This document shows positions 34,447 to 42,008 of a stretch of DNA of 64,000 nucleotides, one piece after another. The notes beneath the pieces are model-generated. The model made no database searches and was not told the DNA's origin. It worked only from the letters and a program-made list of their open reading frames with translations. This DNA comes from Luteimonas sp. (lineage in GTDB: Bacteria; Pseudomonadota; Gammaproteobacteria; Xanthomonadales; Xanthomonadaceae). Position numbers and translations under genes: made by a program. The first letter of the stretch is position 1. Every line of letters begins with the position of its first letter. The stretch spans positions 248,001 to 312,000 of the forward strand of contig JANPZU010000003.1 in NCBI GenBank assembly GCA_024707405.1, given 5' to 3'.

Positions 34447-34919
34447 ATCGCCTCCTATAAATCGCACGGACTACCGTCATGAAGGACAGGTTTCGCCGAA
34501 GCGTTCAGACGATCGCGTTGCAGAAGAAACCTGACCGAACCTAAGACACCGGCCAAGAAGTGGGCGTAAGTGACGGGAAAAACGTTGAGTTCCGGCCATC
34601 CATTGCAGTGGCTACGCTGCATGAGAACTCGTTCCTTGACGTTAAGCCGCCTTAAGTTAGTATCGGCTCAGCCCCCGGCAGTCGAAGCCCCTGCCCAGTG
34701 TAGGGGAAACGGCATAAGCCGCGGCCCACAGGGCCTAGACTGCCGGGCGCCCTTCTTTAGCGCATCTGCATTCTGAAATTCCAGACGCCGAGCCTTCTCT
34801 CGGCCCGAGATGTGCACTCGCCTAACCTCCTCAGACCAACACGCCCAGCTGTGTACTGCGCCAAGGAAGATTTCGCTTCACTACATCCAGGCTTCGCGTC
34901 ATGGTCATTCTTGTGCCAG
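34447..34919. other. 473-bp gap without a convincing gene
   Basis: No frame here has both a start signal and protein-like composition. It contains several palindromes: TTAAG-CCGC-CTTAA near 34642 and the cloverleaf-like block at 34674-34747. It ends at the left end of the IS. Confidence 0.6.
34674..34747. other. Cloverleaf-like folded element
   Basis: A perfect 10-bp closing stem (CCCGGCAGTC / GACTGCCGGG) encloses three consecutive hairpins: CCCCT/AGGGG (9-nt loop), CGGC-ATAA-GCCG, and GGCCC-ACA-GGGCC. This four-way layout is unlikely by chance in 74 bp. It could be a structured RNA, a recombination site or a transposon end; I do not recognise it. Confidence 0.45.
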
Positions 34920-34982
34920 TGAATCGGCCAGCCTTTCGTAGACATCCGGGAGCCATAATTGATGGCAATGACCGAGGTGTTT

Positions 34983-35270
34983 ATGAGCAACAACAGGCAG
35001 TACACGGATGAATTCCGGGCCGAGGCAGTGAAGCAGGTGGTCGAGCGCGGCTTCACGGTGGTGGATGTTGCAGGTCGCATCGGCATCCCCAAGCACACGC
35101 TTTACGAGTGGATGCACAAGGCTCGCAAGTCGGCAGCAGACTCCATTGGGGCCGTTGCGGCCGACAAGAGCGATTCGGCGGAGATCCGCCGCCTCAAGGC
35201 TGAGCTTCGGCGGGTGACCGAGGAGCGCGACATCCTAAAAAAAGCCGCCGCGTACTTTGCCAAGGGGTAA
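34983..35270 (+). CDS. IS3-family transposase OrfA
   Basis: About 95 aa from MSNNRQYTDEFRAEAVKQV. Helix-turn-helix (GFTVVDVAGRIGIPKHTLYEWMHKAR) followed by a leucine-zipper-like heptad region (AEIRRLKAELRRVTEERDILKKA). A run of seven A at 35237-35243 followed by G is the usual -1 slippery site; the shifted frame is open straight into orfB, giving the OrfAB transposase. Confidence 0.9.
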   Translation: MSNNRQYTDEFRAEAVKQVVERGFTVVDVAGRIGIPKHTLYEWMHKARKSAADSIGAVAADKSDSAEIRRLKAELRRVTEERDILKKAAAYFAKG

Positions 35271-35287
35271 GGGCGAAGTACGCGTTC

Positions 35288-36139
35288 ATGCGCACACACG
35301 CCCGTGAGTTCCGGTTGGTGGCGATGTGCCGGGTGCTGGGCGTGCAGCGCAGCGGCTACTACGCATGGTTGCGCCACGGCCCCAGCGCTCGCGAGCATGA
35401 GGACCAGCGCCTGCTGGGGCTGATCAAGCACCACTGGCTGGCCAGCGGGACGGTGTATGGCTATCGCAAGATCACCCTGGATCTGCGCGAGGCCGGTGAG
35501 CATTGCAGTCGGCACCGCGTCCTGCGGTTGATGAAGGCTGAGGGCTTGCGTGCCCAGATCGGCTACGGCAGCAAGCCACGTCATCGTGGCGGCCCCGTGG
35601 GCGTGGTGACCAATGTGCTCAACCGGGACTTCACGCCGGACGCGCCGAACCGGGTCTGGGTCACCGACATCACCTACATCCGCACCTACGAGGGCTGGCT
35701 GTTCCTGGCGGCGGTGATGGATCTGTACTCGCGACAGATCGTCGGCTGGGCCACGGCCCCGACGATGACCAGTGACCTGGTATTGCAGGCGCTGGTGGCG
35801 GCGGCTTGGCGGCGCAAGCCGGGGCCCGGCGTGCTGGTTCACTCCGATCAGGGCTGTCAGTTCACCAGCAGCGACTGGCAGTCATTCCTGAAGGCGCACC
35901 GGATGGTGCCGAGCATGAGCCGTCGCGGGAACTGTCATGACAATGCCGTGGCCGAGAGCTTCTTCAGTGTGTTGAAGAAGGAGCGGATCAAGCGGCGGAT
36001 CTACCCGAACCGCGAGGCTGCGCGCTCGGACGTGTTCGATTACATCGAGATGTTCTACAACCCAATCCGCCGGCATGGTTCCGCTGGAGGACTGTCGCCG
36101 GTAGAGTTCGAAAGGCGCTACGCGCTAAGCGGCAACTGA
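35288..36139 (+). CDS. IS3-family transposase OrfB (catalytic)
   Basis: 283 aa from the internal ATG; the active form is the OrfAB fusion. HTH_21-like region, then the rve/DDE core: WVTDITYI (first D), VHSDQGCQFTS (second D) and DNAVAESFFSVLKKE (Glu). All three residues are intact, so the element may be active. Confidence 0.93.
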   Translation: MRTHAREFRLVAMCRVLGVQRSGYYAWLRHGPSAREHEDQRLLGLIKHHWLASGTVYGYRKITLDLREAGEHCSRHRVLRLMKAEGLRAQIGYGSKPRHRGGPVGVVTNVLNRDFTPDAPNRVWVTDITYIRTYEGWLFLAAVMDLYSRQIVGWATAPTMTSDLVLQALVAAAWRRKPGPGVLVHSDQGCQFTSSDWQSFLKAHRMVPSMSRRGNCHDNAVAESFFSVLKKERIKRRIYPNREAARSDVFDYIEMFYNPIRRHGSAGGLSPVEFERRYALSGN

Positions 36140-36192
36140 GTGTCTACGGAAATCTGGCCGTTATCCAGTTCGGCGGCACGGGGATAATCGAG

Positions 36193-38619
36193 ATGGAGAC
36201 CGGCCTGCCTATCGGACACCACGCCATGGTGTGCGATTTTGCTTCGGCCTCGGGCATGGCGACTTGGCTGCTAGAAGAGTCTGCAGTGCGCTTCCATGAC
36301 GCGAATTGCGTGGGCTGTCCGCATCGTGTGCCAGTCGTGCTACCCAACATCGCCATGCTGGTGGCGCGGCGCGACGCTGATCGTCAGGATGCCGAGGCAC
36401 GTGCGCAAGACGCGCAACGTGTCAAGGAGGCGGCGCTGCAGGCGCGTACGGCCCTCCGCGCCGAGTTGCGAGCGGGTCTACCAGTGCTTGCAAAAGCCTT
36501 CATGGACGACCTAGATCGGCTCGACGCCGAACGCAACGAGCAGGCGGAAACTCGCTTGGTCGAGAGCGCACGCCTGGCGCCGGAAATTCTCGTGCCGGCG
36601 CTCACCGACTACCTGTTCTCAGTCCTGGAAGGCGACGACCACTGGTTAGAGACGGCGGCACTAACCATCTTGGCCCACACCCCGGATCAGCGGCGACTGG
36701 TTCGCTGCGCGATGAAGTGCTTGCGCGAGGGGTATGCGCTTGAGGTCGCCGCGGCGACAGTGACGCTGCGGCTGAACCACATCGATGCTACCGATGTCCC
36801 CGAAGCAGTCATGCGCCTAGCGTATGTCGCGTCACCGCCCCGGTCGGAGCTCGGGCGCCCGCACCATGACGACGGCGATCCCATTCCGCTGACGCAGGTG
36901 GCGGATCGGTTTTCCGAGGCTGTCGAACGGGGCCTACTTGCCTTACTCTCCCACCGCGACCGCCTGCGCGTTGGCGTGGCTAGCCGGGCGATGGGCGTGC
37001 TGATTGCTCGGGACATCAACTGGATCCGCCCCTTTCTGCGTCCAATGGCGGCGCATCTATCCCGGCTGGACTTCCTGATCGAGTTCGAACGCGAGTCCGA
37101 GCTGCGCCCGATCGCCCACGATTTCAAGGTTGCATTGGCCCACGCCTTCCTAGCCGACCCCGACTTGGCCGATGAAGAGCTGATGCGCCAGTTCGAAAGC
37201 GCCTCAGACGACGGCGAAGGCCGCGTGGCAGGCGTCTACGAGCACGTGTTGCGCCACGCGCATCGCGATCGTGAAGTCAAACCGGTGATCGACGCCGCTC
37301 ACACCAAAGCGTTCGGAGTGGCGATCCGGCGACTGGCTGTGCTGTCGTCTACCTCCGAGAACTACGAGGTGTCCCAGCAGGTTCTGAGCGCGTTTCGACG
37401 TCAGAGTGCAGCGCTCGCTCCAGCCGCGAAAGCGGCGATGGACATGCTACTCGGCACGGCCGCAGTCCTGGATTCCAAGCTTCAGGCACCGGAGCCTGAG
37501 CCCAGTGTGCTGACACCGCCCAATCCCCTCGAGGAAATGGAGAAGGCCAGCCGCCGTTCGCGGCTGTGGCACCTGCGTGCCGTGCTGCTCGAGCTAGCCA
37601 TCCATGGCGCCCTCGCCGATGTCGAAGGTCTGACGCGCTTTGAAGCGTTTCTGAGCCAGCGTGGCTTGCTCGGCGATACGTTCGAGGCGGCGATCATGCG
37701 GGAGATTGCGCCGCTACTCGCGACGACGATCGGGCTGAAGACGATGTTGCCCTATCTTTACAGCGCCATGGTCGGGGCCTCGGTAGCTGGGCGGGCCGCG
37801 GCCGCCGAAACGCTCAAGGACATCGGCAGCCAGCGATTCTCCGATCTGCCGGATCTGGTCGCAGATAGCTTGGTCTTGATGCTCTTCGACCCCTACGTCA
37901 TCGTGCATAAGGCCGCGGTGCAGGCGCTCGGACGGCTTCGGCTTCCGGCCCACTTCCACAGGCTGATGAGCAGCGCCCTAGATAACCTCATCGTCGCCTA
38001 CCGCGGTGGGAACGACCCCGAGTTCCTGCTTGAGTGTATCGAAGCGAAAGTGAAGACTTTCCGCGACGAAGGCCCTTTACCCGAGGCGCAAGGCCAAGTG
38101 CTAATGGCCCTGATTGGGGAGCTGGAGCCCTCGGTGCTCTTGCGCAGCGGGCACCGGTTCTTCCTCAGGCAATTTCAGCACCTCGATGGCTGGGCGGCGT
38201 TGATACTGGGATGGATACGCCACTGTCGGGAAGACTACGAAATCGAGTACGCACTGGAACTGGTTGCGGATCTTCCCTTGGGCGCGAGCGCGCTTCAGGT
38301 CCCGATGATTCTGGAGGCGGTGGCAACCGATCCGCGCAACCTTCAGCTGTGCGGCACTTTCGTGGAACTGCTTTCGCGCGATCGCGCCTGGCAGCCCGCA
38401 ACGCAGGTGGCCGCTTTGCATGTAGGCGCTTTCCCCGACACTGTGCGCGAGCGCCCTCGGCGATTGCAGGCGCAGCAGTTGGAGCGCCGCATCCGCTTTG
38501 AATACCTGATTAGCGAAGGACAACTGGACGAGGCCTTGGCACTGGGACAGGTCTGGATGCAGGCTGACGATGAGCTGGCGCAACTGTTCAAGAATGATGA
38601 AAAATTCCCTTTCTTCTGA
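36193..38619 (+). CDS. Large helical (HEAT-like) repeat protein, 5' end cut by the IS
   Basis: 808 aa from the first ATG, but the frame is open upstream to the IS boundary at 36167 and reads protein-like (FGGTGIIE before the Met), so the true N-terminus is probably lost. Visible: a small Cys motif (DANCVGCPHRVP, about 37-48), a coiled coil rich in Arg/Ala/Glu (about 55-110), then long alpha-helical repeats; HEAT-like pairs are clear at about 534-583 (AAAETLKDIGSQRF...VHKAAVQALGRLRL). No ATPase or enzyme motif. Overlaps the nuclease-motif gene by 26 bp, so one operon. Function unknown; scaffold or sensor role inferred. Confidence 0.7.
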   Translation: METGLPIGHHAMVCDFASASGMATWLLEESAVRFHDANCVGCPHRVPVVLPNIAMLVARRDADRQDAEARAQDAQRVKEAALQARTALRAELRAGLPVLAKAFMDDLDRLDAERNEQAETRLVESARLAPEILVPALTDYLFSVLEGDDHWLETAALTILAHTPDQRRLVRCAMKCLREGYALEVAAATVTLRLNHIDATDVPEAVMRLAYVASPPRSELGRPHHDDGDPIPLTQVADRFSEAVERGLLALLSHRDRLRVGVASRAMGVLIARDINWIRPFLRPMAAHLSRLDFLIEFERESELRPIAHDFKVALAHAFLADPDLADEELMRQFESASDDGEGRVAGVYEHVLRHAHRDREVKPVIDAAHTKAFGVAIRRLAVLSSTSENYEVSQQVLSAFRRQSAALAPAAKAAMDMLLGTAAVLDSKLQAPEPEPSVLTPPNPLEEMEKASRRSRLWHLRAVLLELAIHGALADVEGLTRFEAFLSQRGLLGDTFEAAIMREIAPLLATTIGLKTMLPYLYSAMVGASVAGRAAAAETLKDIGSQRFSDLPDLVADSLVLMLFDPYVIVHKAAVQALGRLRLPAHFHRLMSSALDNLIVAYRGGNDPEFLLECIEAKVKTFRDEGPLPEAQGQVLMALIGELEPSVLLRSGHRFFLRQFQHLDGWAALILGWIRHCREDYEIEYALELVADLPLGASALQVPMILEAVATDPRNLQLCGTFVELLSRDRAWQPATQVAALHVGAFPDTVRERPRRLQAQQLERRIRFEYLISEGQLDEALALGQVWMQADDELAQLFKNDEKFPFF

Positions 38620-40042
38620 ATCTCTGCAGCCGCGACTGCAGGCCGTTGAGGCCTTTGCGGCTATCGCACGTGGTCAATGGCCACCCCACGACCTCAAAGC
38701 GCTGGCCGTGTCTCTCGATTCTGTGTCTGCGACCGTGTCGAGTGCGGCGGTCGCCACGGCCTACAACGCCTTCGGTGGCATCGTGCGTATCGTCGACATG
38801 CTGGCGCATTGGCGCCGGGCCGTGGTCGAGGCCGAGCCGGACGCAGATCGGTTCGTGCGCAGTGCCCGGGAGCGTTACCGACTCTGGTTGAACGACTACG
38901 ACCAGAGTCATGCTGCGGCGCAGCTGCATGCGGCGATCGCAAGCCTGGCGACACTGCAATCGACAGAACAGGTCGCCGACATCGCCCGCGCACTCACCGC
39001 AGTGCCGCTACCCATCGGAATCTTCGCGCAGCCGGTGAAACCGGACTGGGCAGTCCAAGCAGACCTGGCGCGCCCGAAAGAAGAACCGTTGGCCGACCTG
39101 ACTGTCGCGTTCTTGAAGTTCCAGTTCGATGGGCAACCGGCGGCGGAAGTGCACCAGCTGGCAGCCCAAGAGGTGCACGATCTTGAGATCGAAGTACGCG
39201 TGTCGCGGTGGCCGCAGGACAAGCACGAGTTGCGGCTGACACCGATCTCCGTAGAGCCGAAGTCGACCTACGACTTCCCCAGCTTCCAGTTCAAAAAGCC
39301 CGACGGCGACGCGCCTTACACGATGCGGCAGAGCGGCCGCGCCGCGTTGCTGCTGCCTCAAGGCATGCACGCACGGCCCTTCGAGTTCAAATACACCGCC
39401 GAGTTCATCCCCGAACGTGGGGATCAACCGGTGGCCGTAGTCGGCCACCGCACGCTGATCGTGGATGGTGCCGACGCATCCAAACTGCAGGTTTGCGGCT
39501 ATCCGGGGTTGGATCAAGCGCTGTACAAATTGCGTGACACCCTGCGTCGCCGCCCCGGCGTACCGCAATCGGAAGCTGCCGATGCTCTACTCGTACTCTC
39601 CGCGCTGTGCAACTTGGCCGGCCGCGCCGTTCAGGACGCCGAGTTCAAGGGACGATGGGATGAAGCAGCATTTCAGCGGCAAGTGCGCGCAGAGTTGCGT
39701 CGCCATCCGTTGATCGGCGCAGACTTGGACGAGCACGCACATGCTGCCGGCGGCATTACCGATCTGTCGTTGCGCGGTATGCCAATCGAGCTCAAGGCCG
39801 TCGACACCCTGATCAGTTCAGTGGATCAGTGCGACCACTTTCTCGCCCAAACTGCCAGCTATGCCGTCGCCAAGTCTAAGCACACGGCCATCTTGTGCGT
39901 GCTCGACAGTAGCGAGAAGAAGACGGCGCCCTTGCCGCCCGAGACACTATTGGACATCCGCACCGACGCTCAAGGCGCAGTGTCGATCTGCGTGCTGGTG
40001 ATCCAAGGCGGTTTGGCTCGACCGAGCACGTTGTCGCGCTAA
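38594..40042 (+). CDS. PD-(D/E)XK-type nuclease-domain protein
   Basis: 482 aa starting at the Met pair at 38594 inside the end of the helical-repeat gene. N-terminal helices (about 5-145), a beta-rich middle domain (about 165-300, EVHDLEIEVRVSRWPQDKHELRLTP...), and a C-terminal domain with ITDLSLRGMPIELK: Asp390-x8-Glu399-Leu-Lys401, followed by Gln419 in FLAQTASYAV, preceded by a Glu-containing helix. This matches the PD-(D/E)XK nuclease core. No helicase or methylase nearby. Position in an integrase-bearing island suggests a defence or conflict effector; inferred. Confidence 0.65.
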   Translation: MMKNSLSSESLQPRLQAVEAFAAIARGQWPPHDLKALAVSLDSVSATVSSAAVATAYNAFGGIVRIVDMLAHWRRAVVEAEPDADRFVRSARERYRLWLNDYDQSHAAAQLHAAIASLATLQSTEQVADIARALTAVPLPIGIFAQPVKPDWAVQADLARPKEEPLADLTVAFLKFQFDGQPAAEVHQLAAQEVHDLEIEVRVSRWPQDKHELRLTPISVEPKSTYDFPSFQFKKPDGDAPYTMRQSGRAALLLPQGMHARPFEFKYTAEFIPERGDQPVAVVGHRTLIVDGADASKLQVCGYPGLDQALYKLRDTLRRRPGVPQSEAADALLVLSALCNLAGRAVQDAEFKGRWDEAAFQRQVRAELRRHPLIGADLDEHAHAAGGITDLSLRGMPIELKAVDTLISSVDQCDHFLAQTASYAVAKSKHTAILCVLDSSEKKTAPLPPETLLDIRTDAQGAVSICVLVIQGGLARPSTLSR

Positions 40043-40073
40043 GGCCGCGCTCGCTTAAGCCATTGGCCTTCAT

Positions 40074-41180
40074 TCATGGCAACGAATCGACTTCTGAAAT
40101 TTTGTCTAGCTTCGCAACAAGGTCTTCTGCCCTGAGATGCGTGTAGCGCTTAAGCATCTGCATCGATTTATGCCCACTGATCGCCGAAACTTCTTGGTCG
40201 CTAAACCCTGCCTCGACAAGCCTACTGACCGCCTCATGGCGAAGGTCGTGGAATCGCAGATCCTGGATGCCGAGCGCCGTCTTGATGTCGTGCCAGGTCT
40301 TGTTGAACGCATAGGGCTTGCGCACGCCGTCGCGCCCTGGCTCGCCGAAGAACACCAGTTTGCAATCCTCCGGCCGGGTCGGATTGGCAACTGCCTCGAC
40401 AAACGCACTGGTTGCCACCTGCGTGAGCGGAACAGTCCGAGCACTATCGTTCTTGGTCATCGCCAGGCGCACCACACGTCGCTTCAGGTCAACCTGATTC
40501 AAGCGAAGACCGGCAATCTCGCTCGACCGCATGCCAGTCTCGATCGCGATCGTGAAGATCCAGTCCAGCATCGGATTGGAATGCGCCTTAATTCTTGCGC
40601 GCAGCGCACGCTCCTCTTCTTCGGACAGCCGCCGATCCCTCCCGTCACCTGGTGACGGCTTTCGAACATTCGCCACCGGGTTACGGATCAGCCCCAATTG
40701 CCATTCCCGAATTGCTGTCGAGTAGAGATGGCTCATTAACGCCAATTCAAGACGGACGGTGTTGGCACTGAGGGTGCCGGCGCCGGGTTTGCTGACCCGC
40801 TTCTTACCCTCCCGGACGGTGCGAGGCGTTGCCAAACGCTCATCCCGGTAACGCGCAATCAAATCAGGGCTGATCGCCGCCAGCGAATAGTCGCCAAAGA
40901 AGTCCCGCAAGGCCTCTGCCTTCTTGCGCTCAGCCTTCTGGGTGCTGGGCTTCTTGGTCGGCGTCACCTCGGACAGGTAACGATCCAGTGCCTTGCCGAA
41001 GGTCAGCCGCTCGGCGCTCGTCCGGTCGATGTATACGCCGCGCACTATTTCGTCCTCGGCCCTGCGCGACCAGTCCTCGGCGTCGCGCTTGGTACGAAAG
41101 GTCTTGGAGGCGGTCGGCCAACCCTGCTTGCGGATCACCGCTTTCCAGGTGCCGGAGGGTGTCTTCACTATGGTGGCCAT
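40074..41180 (-). CDS. Tyrosine recombinase (phage-type integrase)
   Basis: 368 aa from MATIVKTPSGTWKAVIRKQG. N-terminal arm-binding and SAM-like domains, then the catalytic core: Arg in ETGMRSSEIAGL, HDLRHEAVS, GHKSMQMLKRYTHL (R-H-R-H-Y set intact). The frame is open to 41309 through the tRNA, but the ATG at 41180 is the family start. Lies 84 bp from the 3' end of tRNA-Phe, its probable attachment gene, and converges on the nuclease gene. Confidence 0.93.
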   Translation of the reverse strand: MATIVKTPSGTWKAVIRKQGWPTASKTFRTKRDAEDWSRRAEDEIVRGVYIDRTSAERLTFGKALDRYLSEVTPTKKPSTQKAERKKAEALRDFFGDYSLAAISPDLIARYRDERLATPRTVREGKKRVSKPGAGTLSANTVRLELALMSHLYSTAIREWQLGLIRNPVANVRKPSPGDGRDRRLSEEEERALRARIKAHSNPMLDWIFTIAIETGMRSSEIAGLRLNQVDLKRRVVRLAMTKNDSARTVPLTQVATSAFVEAVANPTRPEDCKLVFFGEPGRDGVRKPYAFNKTWHDIKTALGIQDLRFHDLRHEAVSRLVEAGFSDQEVSAISGHKSMQMLKRYTHLRAEDLVAKLDKISEVDSLP

Positions 41181-41219
41181 GGGGCTTCCGTTCCGGGGGT
41201 GTACCGAAACTGTACCTAC

Positions 41220-41242
41220 AAAAAACCCGCGACAAGCGCGGG
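41220..41242 (-). terminator. Intrinsic terminator after tRNA-Phe
   Basis: On the minus strand CCCGCG-CTTGT-CGCGGG is followed by TTTTTT. Separates tRNA-Phe from the integrase transcript. Confidence 0.75.
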
Positions 41243-41264
41243 CTCTGTAACCACCTGATTTATA

Positions 41265-41340
41265 TGGTGGCCGGGGAGGGAATCGAACCCCCGACACGGG
41301 GATTTTCAATCCCCTGCTCTACCAACTGAGCTACCCGGCC
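41265..41340 (-). tRNA. tRNA-Phe (GAA)
   Basis: 76 nt including an encoded CCA. Full cloverleaf: acceptor GGCCGGG, D-arm GCTCAGTTGGTAGAGC, anticodon stem GGGGA with loop TTGAAAA (anticodon GAA), T-arm GGGGGTTCGATTCCCTC. Integration gene for the adjacent integrase island. Confidence 0.97.
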
Positions 41341-41491
41341 ATGCGCTGCGGCGCTGGGCCGTGCGAGGGGCGGGATGATACGGGGCCGGGGGAGGATCGG
41401 CAAGCCGGAGCGCGCCGCTTCGGAGGGCCGGGCGGGGGCAGGTAGCGAGGCGCTAAACTCAGGACACCTGCCCCAGACCCCGGAGTGATGC

Positions 41492-41971
41492 GTGCTGAAG
41501 CCGTCGAGATGGATAGCCGTTGCGGTGCTGGTGGCCTTGCTGGCGGGGTGTGCGGGCGGCCCGGTGCGCCGGGTGTCGGAGCCGGCCGCGAGCGTGCAGC
41601 AGCTGACCGTGCAGGAAGACGGCAACTGGTCGATCGACCTGCGACTGCAGAACTACAGCAGCATCCCGATGCGCTTCGACCGGGCGCGGTTCGCCTTCAA
41701 GGTGGGTGACGAGGACGCGGGCACCCTGCTCGCGGAGCCGGCCATCACCATCGGCGGCGAATCGGCCGATGTGGTGACGGTGGCGTTCACGCCCTCTTCG
41801 ATCGCCCGCATCGTGCTGGCGGACGCGCTGGCATCGGGTCGCGGCATCCGCTATTCGCTGGAGGGCGCGATCACCGCCACGCCGGACGACCGCAGCCGCG
41901 TGCGCGACTACGACTTCAAGCGCAACAGCCAGTTGAGTCCGGTACCCGGCCTGCCCGGCGTGCTGCGCTGA
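41492..41971 (+). CDS. LEA14-like lipoprotein
   Basis: 159 aa from a GTG start. MLKPSRWIAVAVLVALLAGCAGG gives a lipobox LAGC; the body (WSIDLRLQNYSSIPMRFDRARFAFKVGDEDAG) is a beta-sandwich of the LEA type 2/WHy kind. Envelope-anchored, function unknown. 37 bp before the acyl-CoA dehydrogenase. Confidence 0.78.
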   Translation: MLKPSRWIAVAVLVALLAGCAGGPVRRVSEPAASVQQLTVQEDGNWSIDLRLQNYSSIPMRFDRARFAFKVGDEDAGTLLAEPAITIGGESADVVTVAFTPSSIARIVLADALASGRGIRYSLEGAITATPDDRSRVRDYDFKRNSQLSPVPGLPGVLR

Positions 41972-42008
41972 TCCGCTCCATCCCCTCTTTCCTGTCACCG
42001 GACTTGCC

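Larger units (their letters stand above)
34920..36167 (+). mobile_element. IS3-family insertion sequence, complete
   Basis: About 1248 bp with orfA, orfB and imperfect terminal repeats: left TGAATCGGCCAG..GTAGACA, right end (read inward) TGGATAACGGCCAG..GTAGACA. No target duplication is visible in the flanks (CCAG before, GTTC after), so the element may have caused a deletion or recombined. The frame right of the IS is open through the junction, pointing to a gene cut by it. Confidence 0.88.

Noticed and set aside
34570..34776. 68-aa plus-strand open frame
   Set aside because: No ribosome site, and it runs through the cloverleaf-like element; non-coding composition.
34757..35098. 113-aa minus-strand frame across the IS left end
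   Set aside because: Antisense to orfA and spans the IS junction, so it is fortuitous.
41181..41309. N-terminal extension of the integrase through tRNA-Phe
   Set aside because: The extra residues are translated from the tRNA and its terminator; integrase homology starts at 41180.
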